Assembly: GCF_014200575.1 (NCBI RefSeq)
Contig: NZ_JACHBZ010000002.1
Coordinates: 682,001 to 746,000 of the forward strand
Direction: 5' to 3'
DNA length: 64,000 bases
From: Mucilaginibacter saanensis
GTDB lineage: Bacteria > Bacteroidota > Bacteroidia > Sphingobacteriales > Sphingobacteriaceae
The notes below the pieces were generated by a model that saw nothing but the letters and a program-made list of their open reading frames with translations, ran no database searches and had not been told where the DNA came from. Positions 38,360 to 46,300 of this stretch are shown one piece after another. The translations under genes and the position numbers were made by a program. Every line of letters begins with the position of its first letter. Position 1 is the first letter of the stretch.

Positions 38360-38962
38360 ATGAAAAAAACAGTTATTTTAACATTAGCTATTTGCTTATT
38401 TACTATAGGCATGGCATCGGCCCAGGTAATCCCTAATTTTGCATTTGGTGTAAAAGGAGGCCTAAACTATACGGCTTTCCCTTCAAATGGTATTTTTAAC
38501 AACAATAACCGCGCTGGGTACTTAGCCGGTGTTTGGGCAAGGGTAGGTGGCTTAGGCTTCAACTTTCAGCCTGAATTATACCTGACCAGTAAAAATATTA
38601 ATGTTGATGCCTCGAATGAAACAGAAAACAAAGCCAAGTTTACCAGTATTGACGTGCCTTTATTATTGGGCGGTAAGGTTGGAGCATTAGGTTTGGGTGG
38701 CCGTTTTTATGCCGGGCCGGTATTGTCATTTGCTGTAAACAAAGACCAAAGCATTGGTGAGTCAACAAATAATGCTACTGCATTGCGCTACAAGGATGCT
38801 AACTATGGTTTTCAGGTAGGTGCAGGTGTTGATATCAGCAGCTTATCAATTGATTTGAGATATGAAGGAGGCTTAAATAAAATTGGCTACGGTGATGGTA
38901 ATTCACATACGCGCGTCAATGTATTCAGTCTTGCTTTAGCTTATAAACTATTCTCGTTATAG
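38360..38962 (+). CDS. Outer-membrane beta-barrel protein, PorT-like
   Basis: This 200-residue protein has a signal peptide (MKKTVILTLAICLFTIGMASAQ). Alternating hydrophobic strands follow, such as FAFGVKGGLNYTAF, GFNFQPELYLTSK, IDVPLLLGGKV and LSIDLRYEGGLNKIG, and the end VFSLALAYKLFSL is a typical barrel-closing strand. The pattern GVKGGLN...LSIDLRYEGG is that of small 8-stranded barrels in Bacteroidota (PorT/OMP_b-brl type). It is monocistronic, followed by a good terminator. Its role is unknown. Confidence 0.85.
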   Translation: MKKTVILTLAICLFTIGMASAQVIPNFAFGVKGGLNYTAFPSNGIFNNNNRAGYLAGVWARVGGLGFNFQPELYLTSKNINVDASNETENKAKFTSIDVPLLLGGKVGALGLGGRFYAGPVLSFAVNKDQSIGESTNNATALRYKDANYGFQVGAGVDISSLSIDLRYEGGLNKIGYGDGNSHTRVNVFSLALAYKLFSL

Positions 38963-39018
38963 AATAAATATTTTAATTTTCGTACCGAAAAATTATAGAT
39001 CAGATTCTTTATAAACAC

Positions 39019-39059
39019 AAAAAGAGGCCGTATCATAAAACATGATCAGCCTCTTTTTT
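39019..39059 (+). terminator. Intrinsic terminator after the barrel gene
   Basis: Outer stem AAAAAGAGGC/GCCTCTTTTT (39019-39028 with 39049-39058), an inner ATCAT/ATGAT pairing and a T-run to 39059. The A-run on the left would allow activity on both strands. Confidence 0.9.
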
Positions 39060-39103
39060 ATTTAACGACTGTTCTTTTATTTGGGCAAAAAAAATTATTT
39101 TAA

Positions 39104-39141
39104 TTATCTGATTTACATGTATTTAGATATAAATCAGATAA
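39104..39141. repeat. 12-bp inverted repeat TTATCTGATTTA / TAAATCAGATAA
   Basis: Perfect 12-bp arms (39104-39115 and 39130-39141) separated by 14 nt, just upstream of the transposase remnant. It could be an operator-like dyad or an end of a lost element. No matching copy was found elsewhere in the window. Confidence 0.7.
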
Positions 39142-39162
39142 GAAACAACATTAAATAGGTCG

Positions 39163-39273
39163 GCTTTCAAGAGCTATTACCAACAATCAGGCTATCACCC
39201 GCAGATGCTGCTTAAAGTGTTGGTTTATGGCTATGTAACCAATATGTACTCCAGTCGCAAACTGGCTTTGTAA
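39163..39273 (+). pseudogene. Remnant of an IS1182-like (DDE) transposase N-terminal region
   Basis: In one frame the DNA reads AFKSYYQQSGYHPQMLLKVL then VYGYVTNMYSSRKLAL before a stop. The pattern YHP.MLLKVL.Y.Y....YSSRK is the well-known N-terminal signature of IS1182/IS5-group transposases. There is no start codon and no downstream DDE domain, and the frame breaks at 39271-39273 exactly where the family would continue with a KENI-like segment (EYIK follows the stop). Only about 37 codons survive, so it is a long-dead fragment. Confidence 0.72.
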
Positions 39274-39380
39274 GAATATATTAAGCGTATTACATAGTTA
39301 GCTTTGTACGCTATATTTCAACTATGTTCTTAAAGTGCAAAACAGCTATGGAGATATTGCTATAGCAGCCGGGACTTTAA

Positions 39381-39475
39381 CTGATAAGCTATCACCATTA
39401 GCACCGTAATTATAAATCAACAGCATTCAATTCTGTTGATTTATAATTACGAACGTGCAGGAGATAGCTTACCAG
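39381..39475. repeat. 95-bp near-palindrome downstream of efp
   Basis: The inner arms CGTAATTATAAATCAACAG (39405-39423) and their exact complement (39433-39451) give a perfect 19-bp stem with a 9-nt loop. Outer arms 39381-39393 and 39463-39475 (CTGATAAGCTATC against CTGGTAAGCTATC) pair 12 of 13 around the same centre at 39428. Symmetry over both shells suggests one palindromic unit rather than two chance hairpins. On the minus strand it lies 18 nt past the efp stop and may end that transcript. Confidence 0.85.
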
Positions 39476-39493
39476 TGGAGTTTTGATGATCAC

Positions 39494-40054
39494 TTATTTA
39501 ACACGCTCAAGGTATTCGCCGGTGCGCGTATCTACTTTTATTTTATCGCCCTGATTTACAAAAAGGGGCACTTTAATTTCTATTCCGGTTTCCGTTGTTG
39601 CTGTTTTCAGTGCACCCGATGAGGTGTCGCCTTTAACTGCAGGTTCCGCGTAGGTAATTTCCAGTTCTACGTTATTGGGTGCCTGCGCCATGATAGGTTC
39701 TTCACTTTCAAAAGAAACAATAACGTTCATTCCCTCTTTCAGGAATTTCACGGCAGGTCCGAATAATGATTTTGGGATATTAAACTGATCAAAGGTGGTA
39801 TTATCCATAATGACCATAAAGTCGCCTTCTTCGTACAGGTATTGAAAGTCATTCGTTTCTACACGGCAAATTTCAACCTGCTCGTCAGTAGCTAAACGCG
39901 CCTCAACAATTTTTCCGGTTTTAATATTACGAAACTTATCCAAATAGAAAGCCCCGCCTTTGCCTGGTGTACGATGCATTACTTCTGTTACGGTTACCAG
40001 GTCACCGTTGTAACGTAATATATTGCCTACTTTAATTTCAGATGCTTTTGCCAT
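39494..40054 (-). CDS. efp: Translation elongation factor P
   Basis: The ATG ending at 40054 gives a 186-residue protein starting MAKASEIKVGNILRYNGD, the normal EF-P length. A longer in-frame reading adds 20 residues with no homology and is rejected. The KOW/SH3 domain I has the tip loop TPGKGGAF with Lys32 where EF-P is modified or contacts the P-site tRNA. The two OB domains follow (VEICRVETNDFQYLYEEGD...; GLKTATTETGIEIKVPLF-like end with GDKIKVDTRTGEYLERV). It relieves ribosome stalling at polyproline. It is the only minus-strand gene supported in the window. Confidence 0.97.
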   Translation of the reverse strand: MAKASEIKVGNILRYNGDLVTVTEVMHRTPGKGGAFYLDKFRNIKTGKIVEARLATDEQVEICRVETNDFQYLYEEGDFMVIMDNTTFDQFNIPKSLFGPAVKFLKEGMNVIVSFESEEPIMAQAPNNVELEITYAEPAVKGDTSSGALKTATTETGIEIKVPLFVNQGDKIKVDTRTGEYLERVK

Positions 40055-40316
40055 GAAAATATAATTGTAAATTTTAAGCCAAAGATAGATTAACTTATGA
40101 TAAACCGTAGTCAAAAAAAATATCCTGCATTATTATACCTCAGATTAAACAAAAACGTATAAACCCTCAAAACAATAAATGCGTATAAACACGCTGTCCT
40201 ATATATTTTTACTGCTCTATATTTACAGCTGATAACTAAGATATACCCGGAGTATGTATCTGTATCATGTTATAAAAACTACTAAACTGAAAAACAAATC
40301 CTAAATAAACTAAAAA

Positions 40317-40811
40317 ATGAAAACCATTCAAACACTTAAATTTTACTGGTTAAGATACGATGTTAGTGTCATTGAAGAAATGATAGCTAATTCTCCAAGT
40401 ATCGATAACTTTGTATTTTCGTATTATTTCCCAACCACTACTGATACTGATACCCCTCTTCAATTAATAGCAAATGCTCACATGAGCGAGCCCGTTGCTC
40501 ACTATGGTAGCGACTACGATATTTTAAGCGTTTACAAAAACAATGCTTTAGAACTTAGCGGCCCGGTAATTTTAAGTAACAATATTATCGCGCTGGCAGA
40601 TATACAGTTTCTAATTAATACCCCAGACAATAATAATTTAAAACCCGACTATCTGGTTTTTGTACCAGATGTTACCGACACTTATCATGTATATTACAAC
40701 ATACAGCGATACAGAAAACAAGATGATGGCGATGTAATTGTATCGCTTCCCAATAACGGCGGAGGTGATTATAATACAAATCCTTCGCCACCGGCAACCA
40801 TGACTAAATAA
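40317..40811 (+). CDS. Unknown protein, 164 aa, first gene of a sensor operon
   Basis: I do not recognise this protein. It starts MKTIQTLKFYWLRYDVSVIE and has no signal peptide or membrane segment. It has a beta-rich middle (VYKNNALELSGPVILSNNII) and an apparently disordered Pro/Asn/Gly end (NNGGGDYNTNPSPPATMTK). Asp, Asn and Tyr are common. It precedes a 7-TM protein by 15 bp, and a histidine kinase and response regulator follow, so it is probably co-transcribed with the signalling genes. Confidence 0.7.
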   Translation: MKTIQTLKFYWLRYDVSVIEEMIANSPSIDNFVFSYYFPTTTDTDTPLQLIANAHMSEPVAHYGSDYDILSVYKNNALELSGPVILSNNIIALADIQFLINTPDNNNLKPDYLVFVPDVTDTYHVYYNIQRYRKQDDGDVIVSLPNNGGGDYNTNPSPPATMTK

Positions 40812-40826
40812 AACTAATTAGTATTA

Positions 40827-41489
40827 ATGTATAAAATCATCCAGATCATTCTTGATTGGTCGGAAGTATGGGCTTTATTAATACCCGCTCTAATCCTTAT
40901 CACAAAAAAACAACCGGCTATAAATAAGCCGGTTGTTTTATACGTTTGGATTGCACTGTTTATCAACATTGCAATTGATATGACCTGGAAGTTCAGAAAC
41001 TGGCTGCCCGGTGATCATAACTCCAACAATTATCTTTATAATCTGCATTCCATAGTCCGGTTTTTCTTACTCAGTGCCTTTTTTATCCAGCTTAAACAGC
41101 CATTTCTTGTACTATTGAAAAAGGCTGTGCTTGTATTTTTTATTCTGTTTGTAATTATAAACTTTTGTTTTTTTGAAGATTTTTTTGACTATTGGAAACT
41201 GAGCAGCCGTTTACTATCTGTTGAAGCAATTTTGCTATTATTTTATACGCTGCAATATTACCTGTTTAAAATAAATGAAAACGAGGACGTTGACATTGTT
41301 AGCAATGGTTTTTGGATAGTTACAGGATTGGGTATTTATGTTTCAATAAACTTTTTCATTTTTTTACTTTATAACGAACTGACTATGCGGCTGCAAAATT
41401 TTGCAATCAGCTTATGGAATGTTCACAATATCTCATACATCATTTTTAATTTGTTTTTAGCCAAAGATTTTTATGGGTCAGGGAAATAG
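40827..41489 (+). CDS. Seven-TM integral membrane protein next to a histidine kinase
   Basis: This 220-residue, very hydrophobic protein has about seven predicted TM segments: ALLIPALILI; VVLYVWIALFINIAIDM; IVRFFLLSAFFIQL; AVLVFFILFVIINFCFF; LLSVEAILLLFYTLQYYLF; FWIVTGLGIYVSINFFIFLL; and a last one before NLFLAKDFYGSGK. It has no catalytic motif. Its stop overlaps the kinase start by 17 bases, implying translational coupling. It probably acts as the membrane sensor for the kinase, which has one TM segment and little extracellular sequence of its own. Confidence 0.75.
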   Translation: MYKIIQIILDWSEVWALLIPALILITKKQPAINKPVVLYVWIALFINIAIDMTWKFRNWLPGDHNSNNYLYNLHSIVRFFLLSAFFIQLKQPFLVLLKKAVLVFFILFVIINFCFFEDFFDYWKLSSRLLSVEAILLLFYTLQYYLFKINENEDVDIVSNGFWIVTGLGIYVSINFFIFLLYNELTMRLQNFAISLWNVHNISYIIFNLFLAKDFYGSGK

Positions 41490-42270
41490 TGATATCAGGC
41501 TTTTACTTGTGGTTGGCGTTGCCGCCATGTTACTTCTTTTTGTGAGCTTTTTACTTGCTTTTATATTTACGCAACGCAAAAAACTTAATTATCAAAAATC
41601 CCTAAGACTCTTACAGGAAAGGCAGCAGAATCAGCTGATTGAAGCTGCGGTGAGGAGCGAGGAAACCGAACGGCACCGTATTGCCGAAGAACTGCATGAC
41701 GAGGTGGGGGCTTTGCTGGCATCCTCTAAATTGCATTTTAATAGCATCAAGATTAATAGTATTGATGATTATAACCAAGGCCTTTCAAACAAAGGGAAGG
41801 AGTTATTGGATGCAGCAATTAATAAAGTACGCGGCATTTCTCATAACCTGCACTCCAGTATATTACAGGAGTTCGGTTTAAATGAAGCCATCAAACATTT
41901 TACCGCAAGCATCGGCCATGAAGCGGTTATGATGGTTACAACTACGCTTGATGAAAGATATACCACAAAAGATCCGCAAAACGATATCAGTATTTACCGC
42001 ATTATTCAGGAGGTCATTAATAACACCATAAAACATGCCCACGCCAGCAATATCAATATCAAATCGGTATATGCCGATCAATTATTGAGGTTAACAATAT
42101 CACACAATGGCCAGGGACTTACACAACCATTGTTTGAGGAACTCCGGTACCAAAGTGCGGGGCTGGGGTTGAAAAATATACAAAACAGGGTTATCTTACT
42201 TCGCGGAAATCTTATATTTGGGCAAGATGCCTCCGGTTTTAACATTGATATTTACATTCCCAGAAACTGA
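41473..42270 (+). CDS. Sensor histidine kinase, NarX/LuxR-partner type (HisKA_3)
   Basis: This 265-residue kinase has one TM segment (about residues 9-32), a short coiled linker and the dimerisation/H-box HRIAEELHDEVGALL with phospho-acceptor His75. The HATPase_c domain has N-box YRIIQEVINNTIKHAHAS and the G2 region GLGLKNIQNRVILLRG. The G1 box reads SHNGQGL, so the usual Asp of DNGxG is His; from memory such variants occur in Bacteroidota kinases of this type. It overlaps the 7-TM gene and is 5 bp from the response regulator, its evident partner. Confidence 0.92.
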   Translation: MGQGNSDIRLLLVVGVAAMLLLFVSFLLAFIFTQRKKLNYQKSLRLLQERQQNQLIEAAVRSEETERHRIAEELHDEVGALLASSKLHFNSIKINSIDDYNQGLSNKGKELLDAAINKVRGISHNLHSSILQEFGLNEAIKHFTASIGHEAVMMVTTTLDERYTTKDPQNDISIYRIIQEVINNTIKHAHASNINIKSVYADQLLRLTISHNGQGLTQPLFEELRYQSAGLGLKNIQNRVILLRGNLIFGQDASGFNIDIYIPRN

Positions 42271-42275
42271 TTGAA

Positions 42276-42926
42276 ATGACACAAAAAATAAGAATTGCCA
42301 TTGCCGATGATTCTACGATTTTTAGAGATGGACTAAAAGTTTGTTTAAATCAGGACGATAATCTGGAAGTAGTACTTGAGGCCGGAAACGGAGCAGAATT
42401 GCTGGAAGGTCTTCAAAAAAATATAGCCGATGTTATCCTGATGGATTTAAAGATGCCCGTAATGGATGGGATGGAGGCAACCAGGGAAGTAAAAAAGAAA
42501 TACAAGGATATAAAGGTTATTGCAGTAACCATGTATGGCGATGACAACTTTGTGATACATTTAATGGAAAATGGCGCAAACGGATATCTGCTCAAAAATG
42601 CTGATCCGCCTGAGATTGGAAAAGCTATTCATGCCGTACACCAAAACGGATATTATTTTAATGATATTGTGAGTACAGCACTGCTGAAAAAGCTGGTAAT
42701 AAAAGGCAATGTAAAGCCATCATTTAATACAAATATTGAATTTTCTGAACGCGAACTGGAGGTTTTGAATCTAATTTGTAATGAAAAAACTACCGTTGAA
42801 ATAGGTAAAGAAATATTTTTAAGTCCGCGTTCTGTCGAAGGCATCCGTCAACGGCTTATTGAAAAAATAGGCGTCCGTAATACTGCGGGGCTGGTTATGT
42901 TTGCCGTTAAAAACGGGATAATATAA
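42276..42926 (+). CDS. Response regulator, NarL/LuxR family
   Basis: The receiver domain has acidic pair Asp11/Asp12, phospho-acceptor Asp57 in LMDLKMP, the conserved Thr in IAVTMYGDD and the Lys in GYLLKNADP. The C-terminal LuxR-type helix-turn-helix runs from FSERELEVLNLICNEKTTVE to LSPRSVEGIRQRLIEKIG. At 216 residues it is of normal length. It lies 5 bp after the kinase. Possible targets include its own operon and the gene run starting 412 bp downstream at 43339; neither can be shown here. Confidence 0.95.
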   Translation: MTQKIRIAIADDSTIFRDGLKVCLNQDDNLEVVLEAGNGAELLEGLQKNIADVILMDLKMPVMDGMEATREVKKKYKDIKVIAVTMYGDDNFVIHLMENGANGYLLKNADPPEIGKAIHAVHQNGYYFNDIVSTALLKKLVIKGNVKPSFNTNIEFSERELEVLNLICNEKTTVEIGKEIFLSPRSVEGIRQRLIEKIGVRNTAGLVMFAVKNGII

Positions 42927-43338
42927 GGTTCATCTTCCTATAAAACCAAATAAATTCCAGTTGTTAATTAATAGTTTAATAAACAACTGTTCTCTTTTGC
43001 TTCACTATCTGTAGTAGCCTATCTTTCAGGCCATATTATTCTTTATATTTCGGTTGTATTTCCTCAACTGAAGCGAATTTTTCTATGGAAATTCGCTACC
43101 TCGCTGCCTATTTATAATTGCGTATTGTTTATTTTTTTAAACCAATAAGCATATTTTATTTAACTATAGGTGTAAATACGCATCTTTTAACTTCAGTATT
43201 TGTACTCTTTCCCCGCTTTGTATTATCCCCTTACTTTGCTTGTGTTCAAGATAGTTACTAAACATGAACATACGTCATCACCGTGTTGACATTACCTAAA
43301 AACATATCACTTTTTTTAAACCTATAAAAAATAATGCC
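42927..43338. other. Intergenic region before the 1324-aa gene
   Basis: This 412-bp region starts with a hairpin (42958-42989) that may end the sensor operon. The rest is AT-rich with no open frame I could support and should contain the promoter of the 43339-57846 gene run. I see no copy of the TGTATC/TTGGTAT promoter. Several TTTG-containing stretches near 43198-43250 could be Bacteroidota-type promoter parts, but spacing is not convincing. Confidence 0.6.
42958..42989 (+). terminator. Possible terminator of the sensor operon
   Basis: An 8-bp stem CAGTTGTT/AACAACTG (42958-42965 with 42982-42989) with a 16-nt AT-rich loop is followed by TTCTCTTTT. It starts 31 bases past the response-regulator stop. 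Confidence 0.5.
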
Positions 43339-46300
43339 ATGTATCAACAACTTCATTTTGATTTCAACCATTTTGGAAATTCGGCTAATAATGCCTTGTT
43401 TTTAAAAGTAAGGGGCGAAAAATTCCCCCTTCGTGCGCACACACAGGAAACCTTGCAGGCATCAGGCAGGGTTAATAAAGCCGTGTCGGTTTTATTAAGT
43501 CATAATCCCAATGCTTTAACCCATTTTGTTGATGTGCCGCAAGCACACATCCTTAAAAATTGCCTTACCAGGATACAAGTAGTAGGCCACGCCGATGAAA
43601 GCGATCCCAATAATTATCTGCCCCCGCTTTATCATGTGTCATATATGACGCACATCGACGACTATAAATCATATTTTGTTAAACTGAAAAAGAAAATTGG
43701 TAAAGTACAACCAAGGCTTTATCATGCTTATGGATTAGATGCCGTAGCTACTGATGATCCATGGGAAATACTGGTTCATGAATATGGCTTAAATGGCCCT
43801 GTTCAAATTGCCAAATACCTTGCAGGCCAGCATCCCATGACCATGAGTAATAAGCCTCAAACTCACCTTGCCATGGAGAACGAACATATTTACCCTGTAA
43901 ATGGCTCTGGGCCTGATAGTATCACTCAATGTAATAATATCGTATTCCTTGCCCAGCAAATAAAAATTCAGGGAGAACCTGGGGTAAATTCAGGCTTTGC
44001 CAGGATAAAGCAAGCAGTTGATGGCAATAAGCAGCCAATGATCTATGAGTTTAACGTTGGCCCCCGCAGTACCGGTGATGCCGTATTAATATATGACCTT
44101 ACCGATATAACCAACAATGCAATGGCTCCTGCAACAGCGTTGCCTGTACAAACCTCCAGGAACGATTCGCAATTTCAAAACCAAACCTGGTCGGTAAATC
44201 AGGGCGAGGCATCAAAAGATGTGGCCAATCAAAACGTTTCACAACAGTTCAGCAAATTTTCCCTATCCACCAAGCTTGGTGCAGCGGCATCACCATGGGC
44301 GGTATCTCCTAATACCTCAACACATGGTATTACTGTTGATCAGGGTTCAATCAATTTTGATCCAACCAGTAATACTTTTTCTGTTGATGCATATAATAAC
44401 TTTCTGCGTATTGTAGGTGCATATGTCCAATTTTTTGCGGATACGGATATGAAAACGCCTATTGATAACCCGATGAATCCTAAGATGCTTGAGAAGTTTC
44501 AAACATCAGATAAAACTTATATATCCATGATTACCAGTGTTAACACTATCATGGGTATACCAATGCCTACTGATCCGGTTAACTTAAAGGTGCAATGGCC
44601 TGATAAGGCCCAGGCTGCAAAGCTGATGTTTGGAGGTGCCGGTACCTGGAATTATGATGCACATACCGTTTGGCCCGGTTTTATAGAAACCGGAATATTT
44701 TGCTTTGGTGTGCCGCTTTTCATGATGGCTTTGTCAACAGCGGTTACTGACACGCAATGGTATAAGGATTTTGTAGATGATACCGACAATATTATGGCCG
44801 CAGTTGGTGTGGGCTCAGGTGTTGGCGGCGGAGCGCTTGCTGTTGACATAGCAGAGGTGCAGGGGCTCAAAGGCTCGCTGTTTACCTTTGGCGACATTAT
44901 AGCCGGTATCCTGGTAAAAAAGGGAATGGAAGCCTTAACCACCAAAATTATGGCTAAAGTGGCGGCATCGCAGATAGCGGAGGCTGCACCATTTGTTGGT
45001 TGGGTATTACGCGCATTAAGTATAGCGCTTGATGTTGCCGAGATGGCCGTGTCATTAGGCGAGGTATTATCATCGCCCGCAGTAATTGAAGTGGATATTA
45101 AACGTCAGATGCCGTTAACCTTTACGCTTCATCCTGATCCTGCACATGGCGAAGCCGGAAAGCCAGCAACCGCTATATGGCCGGCTGTTGCAGATCATTA
45201 CCGTATCATGGTGAATTATAAAAATGGCACAGGTTTCGAAGCTAAAGGGAACGTTCCGTTAACCCAATCAGGCGGCTCCTCCAATACGCCGGTTAGTGTA
45301 GATTTTACCGTTCCATGGGGCGGGCAAATGCAAATCATTGCTGCTGTTTACTCAAAAAATGGCTGGCTATGCGGCAAATACCAAAGTGATTGGTTAGATG
45401 CTATACCCGACACCAGTCAACCAGGTAAAACAGTAAACGGCAATATTACCGAGTTGCTGGTACCGCTTACTGTGGATACACAATATAATTTCATGCAAAA
45501 AATTGCCTACAACGCACAGCAGCAACACTACTGGTGGGGCAAAAGCAAGGGCGCTACTGCACCTGCTGATACCGTTAGCAGTTTAAACCCCGGTAACGTG
45601 GGACATAATCTTGCCCAGTTATCAGGTATAACTATTAATGAAACCGCATACGTTATTGGCTACACCTGGCAGGCTTCAGGCGAGAATATACCGCTGGAAG
45701 AAGGAGGGACGCCCGATTCGGGACAGATGTTTGTTTTCCAGAACCAATCGGTTTTAAGTGATCCGCAAAGCCGTAATAAGTTTCCTGATTATGGCTTTAA
45801 AACCAAACCCGGACTGGCTTATGACATATATGGCGGCAGCCCAAAAGAAGTAGGGCCTTTAAATTTTGTTATCGATACCCGGAATGCATCTACAGGCTAT
45901 TTACGTTTGGTTGATCTGATGAACGGTTCGTCGAAATTTAATCTGGACAGTGGCCTGAGTTACGGAACTTTCACGCTTGGTGATATTGACGCTGTGGCTG
46001 TACATCCTAACGGTTATATCGTGGCAACCAACTGGGCAAGTCACCGCATGCAGATTCTGAGGTTGCCTGAGCAAGCCGTTCCGGATGCTTCTGCTCCGGC
46101 AGCAGCGCTTGTTGCGGGTAAAGGTGTGGAACAAGGACTACTGTTAGGTCCTATTGCGCTCGCCATTTCCCCGGATGGCAAAATTTATGTTCTGGAATCA
46201 CTGAATAATAGGGTGCAGGCCTTTGATATTGTGGGTAACCCGGCTCCGAGTTTTAAGGGAGAAGCTTTATTTACAGTGGCAAATGGTACAACCTTAGCCG

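Larger units (their letters stand above)
38963..39493. other. Non-coding stretch with terminator, inverted repeats and a dead transposase fragment
   Basis: This 531-bp interval between the convergent barrel and efp genes has no intact gene. In order it holds the barrel-gene terminator (39019-39059), a 12-bp inverted repeat (39104-39141), an IS1182-like transposase remnant (39163-39273) and a 95-bp near-palindrome (39381-39475). It looks like a site where mobile DNA has landed and decayed. Confidence 0.75.

Noticed and set aside
40055-40114. Longer N-terminus for EF-P
   Set aside because: Family members begin at MAKASEI; the extra 20 residues are aromatic and non-homologous.
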